Source of the DNA: Eubacterium sp.
GTDB lineage: Bacteria; Bacillota; Clostridia; Lachnospirales; Lachnospiraceae
Direction of reading: 5' to 3'
Assembly: GCA_021769425.1 (NCBI GenBank)
Contig: JAETSX010000033.1
Span: 1 to 37,996, forward strand
DNA length: 37,996 bases
Shown: in pieces, positions 1 through 6,879 of the stretch
How the letters are laid out: each line of letters opens with the position of its first letter
How positions within the stretch are numbered: the stretch's first letter is position 1
The notes under the pieces: generated by a model
Seen by the model: the letters and a program-made list of their open reading frames with translations, nothing else
Told to the model about the DNA's origin: nothing
Databases searched by the model: none
Made by a program: the position numbers and the translations under genes

Positions 1-2
1 TA

Positions 3-461
3 AATATGGAAATAAACAGTTGTATATGCAATTGGAAGCGTGACAGGAAAATGAGCAAATCTGTGACGGCGGGTGAGGCTGAATCTGTGACAGCTCATGA
101 AGTTATTAACAAGAATATGTACCGGAAATTTGCAGTCCGGTTTGCCCAGAATGACACTTACCACACTGCGGTAAGCTTCCGGCCCCTGGAATCCATTGTG
201 AAAATAGACCGGAAGTTTTCAGGGAGCAGAAGGGCAATCATCCATCAGCGGCGCAGCCGGGTGAACAGCAGGAATGGAGAAATCAAATTACGGATTATCC
301 TGGATATGTTCAGCGTTGAAGTGTTTGTCAATGACGGGGAACATGTATTGTCCGCAACCATGTATACTGATAAGGAAGCGGACGGCGTTTCTTTTCTTGT
401 GGACGGCGTAGCTGCCATGGATGTGGTGAAGTATGATTTATTGACGGAGTCCTGCGGGTGA
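3..461 (+). CDS. GH32 family beta-fructosidase, C-terminal part (cut by window edge)
   Basis: The frame is open to the left edge, so this is the 3' end of a longer gene; the ATG at 6 is probably internal. About 150 residues remain. The stretch LRIILDMFSVEVFVNDGE near residues 95-112 matches the beta-sandwich module that closes GH32 enzymes (typical form LRIFVDxSSVEIFVNDGE), and the SxxPLxSIVKIDRKFSGSRR segment before it fits the same fold. The five-bladed propeller with the catalytic residues lies outside the window. GH32 enzymes release terminal fructose from sucrose, fructo-oligosaccharides, inulin or levan. The gene ends 295 bp from the end of the convergent LacI-type gene, and a second, complete GH32 gene lies at 5347-6879, so it probably belongs to the same sugar locus. 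Whether the upstream part is intact cannot be judged here. Confidence 0.75.
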   Translation, partial: NMEINSCICNWKRDRKMSKSVTAGEAESVTAHEVINKNMYRKFAVRFAQNDTYHTAVSFRPLESIVKIDRKFSGSRRAIIHQRRSRVNSRNGEIKLRIILDMFSVEVFVNDGEHVLSATMYTDKEADGVSFLVDGVAAMDVVKYDLLTESCG

Positions 462-756
462 CGCCGTCTAAGAAAGAGATTTTTCGCAATGTCTCTTCGC
501 AAAATCAGATAGCGCTGCCATGAAAAACATAAGAATTCGCAGCGGCGTAAGCGCTAGTATAACCCACACTAATTAACCGTACCTTTCACTTGTCTATATT
601 TCCATCTGCTGCGTTGTGCCCGATAAAGCGGGGCAGACCCTCGTCAATCGACGTAGCCACCGCTACGCCTCATTCCTCCGCCTTGCATATGAAAATTTAT
701 CCTGCGTGAAAGGGCTCCTGCCATAAAGCCTTTCTCAAATTTGTCTGCAATCGTTT
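462..756. repeat. Intergenic region with hairpin, resembling a dispersed repeat
   Basis: No gene is seen in this 295-bp stretch between two convergent genes. At 652-667 there is a perfect 6-bp stem (CGTAGC/GCTACG) with a CACC loop, set in a GC-rich block (about 605-715). A weak inverted repeat (TGAAAGGGCT near 702-711, AGCCTTTCTCA near 727-737) lies before the lacI stop. I have the impression that similar GCGTAGCGGTGGCTACG-containing blocks recur between genes in Lachnospiraceae, but this is memory, not a search. It may end transcription of one or both convergent genes; no U-run is present to prove it. Confidence 0.35.
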
Positions 757-1752
757 TTAGGAATGGTTTGTAGTATATTTTTGCACCAGTTCATTCGGCA
801 CAATTGTTTCGCATGGGAGATAATTATCGAACCCATCTATGGCCAGGCGCGCCATCAGGGAAATATTCTGCGCCACAGAGGTGATTGGATAAATCGCGCA
901 TTCTGATATCGGCGAATTATCATAGCCAATAATCTCTACCTCTTCCGGAATGGACAGATTGCTTAAGATGCATTGCTGTTCAAATAACCTTGCAATATCG
1001 TCGTTGGAACAGAAGATTCCCCATTTTTTCCCTTTGTATTTCCGAAGTAGACTTTCTACGATTTCCTTCATTGCCCGTACCGCAGAAGGCATAAACGGTT
1101 CGGACAGTTCCTGACGTATGATTCTTTCATAGGTCTGTCCCTCCATCAGGCACTCGAACCCCACGATTCGCTTAAAGGATGGCCACATGGTGCTGTAGCC
1201 GTTGTTGATATGGGCAAATACTTCACAATTGTTATTTAGCAAAAGCTGGGCGGCTAAATTCCCTCCGGTGAAATTGTCGCTGTTAATCTGCATGAAATTT
1301 CCTCCGGAACGCTCAATGGTGATGACGGGCACAGGCAGGCCGGCAATGTCATCGGCGTCTAACAGGGGGCTTAACAGAATCAGCCCTTTGGGGTGGTACT
1401 GGCACAATGCCTGGATTGCCGTAAGTTCTTCTTTTTTTGATTTCCCGGAGGTATAAGGAATGAAATGATATCCCTTTTCTTTGCCGGTTTCTATCAATTG
1501 GTTCAGCAGTTCTGTATAGAAACCGAACTGGAGATGGGGCAGGATGACAAGAATCAGGTTTGTATTGCGCAGTTCTGGCGTCTGCATCGACCATCCGGGC
1601 TGAAAATTCAATTCTTTCAGCTTCTGCTCAATCTTCTTGCGGGTAGCGTCGGAAAGCAGGTCAGGATTATTGAAATATCTGGATACAGTGGAAACGGAAA
1701 TGTTACAGGCAGAAGCAATATCCTTTATATTGACTCTGTTGCTTTTTTTCAT
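757..1752 (-). CDS. LacI-family transcriptional regulator of the fructan operon
   Basis: The 331-residue protein opens with a LacI-type helix-turn-helix (residues 7-28, VNIKDIASACNISVSTVSRY) and a hinge helix (DATRKKIEQKLKELNFQPG), followed by a periplasmic-binding-like effector domain with the usual late motif EEVEIIGYDNSPISECAIYPITSV. I place the start at the ATG complementary to 1750-1752, preceded by GAGGGAG about 7 nt upstream; the longer open frame to 2022 encodes an unlikely hydrophobic extension and runs through promoter DNA. The gene is divergent from the transporter operon beginning at 2134. Local regulators of this family normally sense the imported sugar or a product, so it most likely represses the operon through the palindromes at 1913-1940 and 2084-2099. 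Effector identity is unknown. Confidence 0.9.
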   Translation of the reverse strand: MKKSNRVNIKDIASACNISVSTVSRYFNNPDLLSDATRKKIEQKLKELNFQPGWSMQTPELRNTNLILVILPHLQFGFYTELLNQLIETGKEKGYHFIPYTSGKSKKEELTAIQALCQYHPKGLILLSPLLDADDIAGLPVPVITIERSGGNFMQINSDNFTGGNLAAQLLLNNNCEVFAHINNGYSTMWPSFKRIVGFECLMEGQTYERIIRQELSEPFMPSAVRAMKEIVESLLRKYKGKKWGIFCSNDDIARLFEQQCILSNLSIPEEVEIIGYDNSPISECAIYPITSVAQNISLMARLAIDGFDNYLPCETIVPNELVQKYTTNHS

Positions 1753-1787
1753 TGTATTCTCCCTCACATAATGAATGTTTTGAAAAA

Positions 1788-1816
1788 AGTATAGCATAAC
1801 TATGAAAACAAGTAAA
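1788..1816 (-). promoter_or_regulatory. Probable lacI promoter
   Basis: Read on the minus strand, a TTTACT -35 (1811-1816) and TATACT -10 (1788-1793) are separated by 17 bp. The predicted start near 1781 leaves a leader of about 28 nt before the regulator ATG. Inferred from consensus and spacing only. Confidence 0.5.
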
Positions 1817-1912
1817 CAGAAAGGATCCCATAAATTACCTGTAATGAAAGATATCTTGAAAATTCTTTTGCAAATAATTTTGAAAAAAGAATTCAAAGAA
1901 AATGAAAGTGGA

Positions 1913-1940
1913 TTTATAATGAAAATATTTTCATTATAAA
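1913..1940. promoter_or_regulatory. 28-bp perfect palindrome, probable regulator operator O1
   Basis: Every base from 1913 to 1940 pairs with its mirror across 1926/1927. The inner 16 bp are ATGAAAATATTTTCAT, the same ATGAAA-N4-TTTCAT arrangement as the site at 2084-2099. It lies between the divergent regulator and the transporter operon, centred 165 bp from the second site, so repression by looping is possible. Confidence 0.6.
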
Positions 1941-2045
1941 GTGAATGAAACCAAATATAAATAGTGGATAATGCACAAAATAGGATGAAAAAAGAACTTA
2001 TACTATTATTAAAATTAGTCATAACGACGAAGAAAAAAATAGAGG

Positions 2046-2073
2046 TTGCATAATTTTAAAATGATGCTATAAT
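2046..2073 (+). promoter_or_regulatory. Promoter of the sugar ABC transporter/GH operon
   Basis: TTGCAT (2046-2051) and a perfect TATAAT (2068-2073) are separated by 16 bp. Transcription would begin near 2080, just ahead of the palindrome at 2084-2099. Confidence 0.7.
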
Positions 2074-2083
2074 GAAAATATAA

Positions 2084-2099
2084 ATGAAATATATTTCAT
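2084..2099. promoter_or_regulatory. 16-bp perfect palindrome, probable regulator operator O2
   Basis: ATGAAATATATTTCAT is perfectly self-complementary and differs from the core of the 28-bp palindrome only in the central four bases. It sits right after the predicted transcription start, a classic position for a repressor that blocks initiation or clearance. LacI-family binding is inferred from context; the AT-only centre differs from the central CG of many LacI-family sites. Confidence 0.65.
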
Positions 2100-2133
2100 A
2101 AAATGAAAATTTAAATCAAAGGAGAAGGAGAAA

Positions 2134-3420
2134 ATGAAAAAGAAAATCATCAGTATGTTGCTTGTGTCGGCGATGGCAGTATCGCTTGTTGCAGGATGCG
2201 GCGCAAAGAAAGAAGAAAGCAAGTCTCAGGAGACCCAGGGAACCCAAGAGTCCCAGGAGTCCCAGGAAACTCAGGAGTCCCGGGAGGAAGATGGGAGCAG
2301 CATTACAGTGCTGGTGGAAAGCGGCTCCCCGGCAGAGGCGCTTGCAAATGAGACGGCGGCGGATTTTGAAAAGGAAACAGGATGCAAAGTAGTGGTGGAT
2401 GCAGTCGCTTATACAGGAATGTACGATAAACTTTCCACGGAAATCAAAGCAGGAGAAGCGACGCATGATGTTGGATGTCTGGATGTTGTATGGCTTGCCG
2501 CATTCAAGGATGCCATAGAGCCAATCAATAACGCGGATACCAGTGATTTTCTTCCGACGCTGGAGGAGAGCGGCACATTGGACGGGAACCTTTTGGGCTA
2601 TCCTATGTGGGTGAATGCGAAAGTGCTGATTTACAGAAAGGACCTGATTCCGGAAGATAAAGTGCCTAAGACCTGGGAGGAATACCAGGCGCTTGCCGAG
2701 GAACTTGCCGGAGGAGATATGTATGGGACGACTGTATTTGGAAGTGGAACGGATGCAGTTTGCTCTTTCCTTGATTTTGCCTGCCAGGCTGGCGCCAAAG
2801 GCCTTGTGTTTGGCGAAGACGGCAAAGTCAACATCACAGACCAGGCGTACGTGGATGCTTTGAAATTTATGGTGGAAAATGCGAGTGCGGATTATACCCC
2901 GGCAGATTCCTTGTCAACAGCGGCAACAGAGTCACAGGAATTGTTCACAAATGAGAAGGTTGCTATGCAGCTGAACTGGAGCCATCAGTATCCGGCGGCA
3001 GTGGAAGCGTTGGGCGCAGACAAAGTCGGATGCGCTCCGATGATTGCAGGAAGCGCAGGAATCGGCGCTACCACAGGCCCCTGGTATGAATGCGTCATGA
3101 AAAATTCTGCCAATAAAGAGATGGCTTTGAAATATGTAGAATATATGTATGAACATAATGGGGATTATATGGATCTTACTTTAAAGATTGCAGGAAGGAA
3201 ATCCGTATATGAGAAAGCTGGAAGCGAAGCAGGATTGGAACATACGAAAGCAGTCCTTGAGACATTAGATTCCGAACAGTCCCAGGCAAGGCCGATGGTA
3301 ACTACCTGGGCACAGATTGAAGAGGTATTGGTAGGGGTTGTGGAGTCCTGCCTTGGCGGAGGCGATATTGAATCAACTTTGGAATCGGCAGCGTCAGAGA
3401 TAGAAGCGATTAACCGATGA
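2134..3420 (+). CDS. Sugar ABC transporter substrate-binding lipoprotein (family 1)
   Basis: The 428-residue protein begins with a lipoprotein signal (MKKKIISMLLVSAMAVSLVAGC; lipobox LVAGC, Cys22 as lipid anchor). A flexible Gln/Glu/Ser/Thr linker of imperfect QESQET-type repeats (about residues 27-50) comes next, then an extracellular solute-binding family 1 fold (SITVLVESGSPAEALANETAADFEKETG; later PKTWEEYQALAEEL and TTGPWYECVMKNS). It is anchored outside the membrane and delivers an oligosaccharide to the permeases at 3506 and 4418. A strong site (AAGGAGAAGGAG) precedes the ATG. First gene of the operon that also encodes GH32 and GH91 enzymes, so the ligand is probably a fructose-containing oligosaccharide or dianhydride; that specificity is inferred from neighbours only. 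Confidence 0.92.
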   Translation: MKKKIISMLLVSAMAVSLVAGCGAKKEESKSQETQGTQESQESQETQESREEDGSSITVLVESGSPAEALANETAADFEKETGCKVVVDAVAYTGMYDKLSTEIKAGEATHDVGCLDVVWLAAFKDAIEPINNADTSDFLPTLEESGTLDGNLLGYPMWVNAKVLIYRKDLIPEDKVPKTWEEYQALAEELAGGDMYGTTVFGSGTDAVCSFLDFACQAGAKGLVFGEDGKVNITDQAYVDALKFMVENASADYTPADSLSTAATESQELFTNEKVAMQLNWSHQYPAAVEALGADKVGCAPMIAGSAGIGATTGPWYECVMKNSANKEMALKYVEYMYEHNGDYMDLTLKIAGRKSVYEKAGSEAGLEHTKAVLETLDSEQSQARPMVTTWAQIEEVLVGVVESCLGGGDIESTLESAASEIEAINR

Positions 3421-3467
3421 TGATTGGTTGAATAAGAAGCAGAGGGCGTCCTGGGTGCATTGGAATG

Positions 3468-3485
3468 GGAAAGGGCGCCCTTTCC
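3468..3485. promoter_or_regulatory. Intra-operon GC palindrome/hairpin after the binding-protein gene
   Basis: GGAAAGGGCGCCCTTTCC is an 18-bp perfect palindrome, followed by CTTTGTG, in the 85-bp gap between the binding-protein and first permease genes; an alternative stem pairs AGGGCG near 3443 with CGCCCT. It ends about 8 nt before the permease ribosome site. Such hairpins often stabilise the upstream message or reduce read-through, giving more binding protein than permease. This role is inferred. Confidence 0.5.
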
Positions 3486-3505
3486 TTTGTGAAGGAGAAA
3501 ATAGA

Positions 3506-4390
3506 ATGAGATTGATTTCAAGAAAAACATTATTGCTGTTCTTTCTGCCAGGCGCAGTGTTTATGGGAGCCTTTTTGATTTATCCCATTATCACAATGGT
3601 GATTGACAGCTTTTATGACATTGGAATTACCGGCGAGAGGGCCTTTGTTGGACTGGAAAATTACATACGGGCGTTTACGGCGGGCGGGTTTTTAAAGCAG
3701 TTAAAAAATACACTGGTTTATATTGTTTTGGCGGTTGGACTGGAGACATTCTTTGGGGTGATGTTTGCCTTGTTCTTTGAGCTGAATTACCGCGGAAGTA
3801 AAATTGTCCGTTCCCTGATGATGGCTCCCCTGATGATTGCGCCGCTGGTGGCGGGCCTTACCTGGAAACTGATGATGAGTTCCAGCTTTGGCATTGTAAA
3901 TGAATTGCTGACAAGGGTTGGAATTCTGGAGCAAAGCAGTGATATCCTGTGGCTAGCAGATGCCAACTGGTCATTGATTGCATGCTGCATTGCTGATATA
4001 TGGCTGACAACTCCATTTATGATGCTGATGACGCTGGCAGGGCTGCAGGGATTGGATTCCAGCATGCTGGAGGCCGCTAGGATTGATGGGGCGAATCTGT
4101 TCCAGCAGATTTTATTGATAAAATTGCCGAATATCAAGCCGGTATTATTGACGGCTCTGTCTGTCAGGATTATAGATGCAGCCAGGACATTTGATATTAT
4201 ATGGGCCATGACGGAAGGAGGCCCAAACAGTTCGTCGGAAACCATCAGTATTATCATTTATAAAACACTGGCAAGATATAACCAAGTTGGATATGCAAGC
4301 GCTATGGCTGTCGTTTTCATTGCCGTATTAGTGCTTTTTACACTGGTATTTATGCAGAATCTATGGAACCCGAAGAAAAAGATGAGTTAG
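3506..4390 (+). CDS. Sugar ABC transporter permease (MalF/UgpA type)
   Basis: An integral-membrane subunit of 294 residues with about six hydrophobic segments, the first at RKTLLLFFLPGAVFMGAFLIYPIITMV. The ABC-ATPase contact loop of this family is visible as EAARIDGANLFQQILLIKLPNIKPV. I choose the ATG at 3506 because GAAGGAGAA lies 8 nt upstream; the in-frame ATG at 3428 lacks a ribosome site and would add a hydrophilic tail translated from the intergenic hairpin. It would pair with the second permease at 4418-5248 to form the pore for the lipoprotein-delivered sugar. No ATPase gene is in the operon, a frequent arrangement when a shared MsmK/MalK-like ATPase serves several importers. Confidence 0.92.
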   Translation: MRLISRKTLLLFFLPGAVFMGAFLIYPIITMVIDSFYDIGITGERAFVGLENYIRAFTAGGFLKQLKNTLVYIVLAVGLETFFGVMFALFFELNYRGSKIVRSLMMAPLMIAPLVAGLTWKLMMSSSFGIVNELLTRVGILEQSSDILWLADANWSLIACCIADIWLTTPFMMLMTLAGLQGLDSSMLEAARIDGANLFQQILLIKLPNIKPVLLTALSVRIIDAARTFDIIWAMTEGGPNSSSETISIIIYKTLARYNQVGYASAMAVVFIAVLVLFTLVFMQNLWNPKKKMS

Positions 4391-4417
4391 CGCAGACTGA
4401 GTGCAAGGAGGATGAAC

Positions 4418-5248
4418 ATGAAGAAAAATTTCAGTATCGGTAAGAATATCGGGATTGCCCTGTCTGTAATTCTCACAGTGTTTTGGCTTTTCCCATACAT
4501 ATATGTTGTGTGCTGTTCCTTTAAAGCGGGTTCGGAAGTGGTTGCTGTCCCTCCAAAGTTTTTCCCGAAAGCTTTTTCCGTGGAGAATTTCACCGGGCTG
4601 TTTGAGCGAATGGATACGGTGCAGTTTTTTGTCAACAGCCTGACGGCTGCGGTTGCAAGCACGGTCATAGCTTTGATTTTGGGATCCCTTGCGGCATACG
4701 CAATTCAAAGGTCCGGGGCAAAGCTGTCGGTGTTCCTTGTGGTATTGGTGCTGTGCCTGAAAATGATACCTACATCAAGTATCGTGGTCCCCATCTATGA
4801 ATTGATTTGCACCTTAGGGCTTTATGATACAAAAATTGCATTGATTATTGTGTATGCGGCAATCAATATGCCTTTTGTCATGTGGACCATGCTGAGTTTT
4901 TATGAGGGGATACCTACCACGCTGGATGAGGCGGCGTATGTGGACGGCGCCAGCAGCTTCCAGACGTTTCGGAAAATAATCCTGCCAATCTGTACTCCGG
5001 GGCTGGCAACGGCATTTATCTTTACGCTGTTTCTGGCGTGGAATGACTTTTTGGTTGCGCTGCTTCTCACAAGCACAAACGCAAAAACATTTACTGTTGG
5101 CCTGGCAGGATTTTTGTCTGCATATAATCTTGATTTGGGGCCGATGTGCGCAGGAGCGTTCGTGTTTAGTTTCCCTGTCATGATTATCTCTCTTGTTGCC
5201 CAGAAATATATCGTAAGCGGCATGACGGCGGGCGCGGTGAAGGGATAG
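4418..5248 (+). CDS. Sugar ABC transporter permease (MalG/UgpE type)
   Basis: The 276-residue partner permease has an N-terminal membrane segment (IGIALSVILTVFWLFPYIYVVCCSF), the PTSSIVVPIYELICTLGLYDT region, and the ATPase-contact motif DEAAYVDGASSFQTFRKIILP. Its C-terminus (AQKYIVSGMTAGAVKG) is the typical end for MalG-like subunits. Two ATGs are close together; the one at 4418 sits 6 nt from AAGGAGG (4405-4411), whereas the one at 4412 abuts it, so 4418 is preferred. It begins 27 nt after the previous stop and is surely co-transcribed. Together with the proteins at 2134 and 3506 it forms a CUT1-type oligosaccharide importer. Confidence 0.92.
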   Translation: MKKNFSIGKNIGIALSVILTVFWLFPYIYVVCCSFKAGSEVVAVPPKFFPKAFSVENFTGLFERMDTVQFFVNSLTAAVASTVIALILGSLAAYAIQRSGAKLSVFLVVLVLCLKMIPTSSIVVPIYELICTLGLYDTKIALIIVYAAINMPFVMWTMLSFYEGIPTTLDEAAYVDGASSFQTFRKIILPICTPGLATAFIFTLFLAWNDFLVALLLTSTNAKTFTVGLAGFLSAYNLDLGPMCAGAFVFSFPVMIISLVAQKYIVSGMTAGAVKG

Positions 5249-5263
5249 CTATTTATGGCAGAA

Positions 5264-5322
5264 GGAAAGAAAGCTGTCCGCGCAGAAAATACCGGCAGGA
5301 AAGAAAGCTGTCCGCGCAGAAA
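5264..5322. repeat. Two 25-bp direct repeats, 34-bp period
   Basis: The same 25 bases (beginning GGAAAGAAAGCTGTCCGCGC) occur at 5264-5288 and 5298-5322, and the flanking CCGGCAG is shared too, so a unit of about 34 bp has been duplicated. It fills the gap between the second permease and the GH32 gene and ends just before the GH32 ribosome site. Confidence 0.85.
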
Positions 5323-5346
5323 GATGCCGGCAGAATGGAGAATATT

Positions 5347-6879
5347 ATGTCTAAAGAATTAATGAAAAAAAATATCGAAAAAGCACAGCGGGAGATAGAT
5401 GAAAAAAAGGAAATTATAAAGAATGGAAAAATGCGCCAGCATTACCATTTTATGCCTCAGACCGGATGGATGAATGACCCGAATGGATTGATTTATTATA
5501 AGGGAAAATACCATTTCTTCTTCCAATACAATCCTTATTACGGCTTCTGGGATTATATGCACTGGGGCCATGCAATCAGCGATGATATGCTCCACTGGGA
5601 GTATCTGCCCCTTGCGCTGGCTCCCAGTGAAAGCTATGACGACCATATCCGCGGCGGCTGCTTTTCGGGAAGCGCCATTGAACATGAGGGCAGACTGTTT
5701 TTAATGTATACAGGAACTGCCAAGGAGGAACAGGGGTTTGTGCAGACGCAATGCATCGCATACAGCGAAGATGGCGTCCATTTTGAAAAATACGAAGGGA
5801 ATCCGGCGCTGACTGCGCCAGAGGGCATTGCGCCGGAGCATTTCCGGGATCCAAAAGTATGGAAACATGAGGGTATTTATTATATGGTGTGCGGCGGCTG
5901 CTGCGGCCAGAGGGGCCAGGCTCTTCTTTACCGTTCCAAAGACATGTTCCATTGGACATTCTTCAACGTGATGGCGGAAAGCCGCGGGGAATGGGGCTAT
6001 ATGTGGGAGTGTACGGATTTTTACCCTATGGGGGAACGGTATGTCCTGACATTTTCACCGATGGGAGCCGGAGAGCATACAGCTATGTATATGGTTGGCG
6101 ATTTCGATTATGAGACAGGCAGGTTTCATTCCCATATAAGCGGAGAAATCGACTGGGGGTTCGATTACTATGCGCCCCAGTCTTTCCAGGCTCCGGACGG
6201 AAGAAGGATTATGGTGGGATGGGCCAATGAATGGGAATGGATGCCCCTGTGGAAGGACTGGGGTCCCACATACAAGGAAGGATGGTGCGGATTTTTCAAT
6301 ATTCCTCTGGAAGTGCGCATGATGGAAGACGGCACGCTTAAGTTTATTCCGATTGCAGAACTGGAAACTCTGCGGGAGAGCCAGAGGCGGGAAGATGCAT
6401 TTGTGGTGACGGAAGAAGAAAGGGAGCTGGCAGCCGGGGACGGCGTATGCTTCGAACTGAAGATGAAGATAGATCTGGAAAAGACAGATGCAGACAGGCT
6501 GGAGTTGATTTTGCGCTGCGGAGAGGGAAAGAAGACGGTATGTTTGTTTGATTTCCGAAAAGCAGAATTGAGCGTAGACCGAAATGAATCGGACGGATGG
6601 AGCAGAGGCGTTTCGAGAAGCGTACTGTATCTGAAAGGGAAAAAGGAGTTGGATGTGCATATCCTGTCCGATCAGAGTTCCCTTGAAATCTTTACGGACC
6701 AGTATCAGAATAACCATTCCAATAATATATTTGCAGGAAATGCCCAGAATCAATTGAAGATCCGTGCATATGGCGGCATGGCGCTGATACGGGAATACGA
6801 ATCCTATGGGATGAAAGACTGCTTTCACCATAGTGAAATAGGCCATGCAAACGATAAGGAGGATAAAATGAATGGCTAG
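5347..6879 (+). CDS. GH32 beta-fructosidase (cytoplasmic)
   Basis: A complete GH32 enzyme of 510 residues. The three catalytic signatures are present: WMNDPNG with nucleophile Asp44, FRDPKVW with transition-state stabiliser Asp168, and WECTDFY with acid/base Glu221. The C-terminal beta-sandwich ends with LDVHILSDQSSLEIFTDQ. There is no signal peptide; the N-terminus is a charged helix (KELMKKNIEKAQREIDEKKE), so it acts in the cytoplasm on imported sugars, releasing fructose from sucrose, fructo-oligosaccharide or inulobiose-type substrates. The ATG at 5347 lies 6 nt after GGAG, which itself overlaps another in-frame ATG at 5335; 5347 is preferred. Its last 8 nt overlap the GH91 gene, implying translational coupling. 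Exact chain-length preference cannot be read from sequence. Confidence 0.95.
   Translation: MSKELMKKNIEKAQREIDEKKEIIKNGKMRQHYHFMPQTGWMNDPNGLIYYKGKYHFFFQYNPYYGFWDYMHWGHAISDDMLHWEYLPLALAPSESYDDHIRGGCFSGSAIEHEGRLFLMYTGTAKEEQGFVQTQCIAYSEDGVHFEKYEGNPALTAPEGIAPEHFRDPKVWKHEGIYYMVCGGCCGQRGQALLYRSKDMFHWTFFNVMAESRGEWGYMWECTDFYPMGERYVLTFSPMGAGEHTAMYMVGDFDYETGRFHSHISGEIDWGFDYYAPQSFQAPDGRRIMVGWANEWEWMPLWKDWGPTYKEGWCGFFNIPLEVRMMEDGTLKFIPIAELETLRESQRREDAFVVTEEERELAAGDGVCFELKMKIDLEKTDADRLELILRCGEGKKTVCLFDFRKAELSVDRNESDGWSRGVSRSVLYLKGKKELDVHILSDQSSLEIFTDQYQNNHSNNIFAGNAQNQLKIRAYGGMALIREYESYGMKDCFHHSEIGHANDKEDKMNG

Noticed and set aside
1753-2022. N-terminal extension of the LacI-type regulator
   Set aside because: It would place a hydrophobic stretch before the helix-turn-helix, overlaps promoter and operator DNA, and lacks a ribosome site; the ATG at 1752 has one.
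6055-6846. Long minus-strand open frame opposite GH32
   Set aside because: No family resemblance, no ribosome site, and fully antisense to a gene with complete catalytic motifs.
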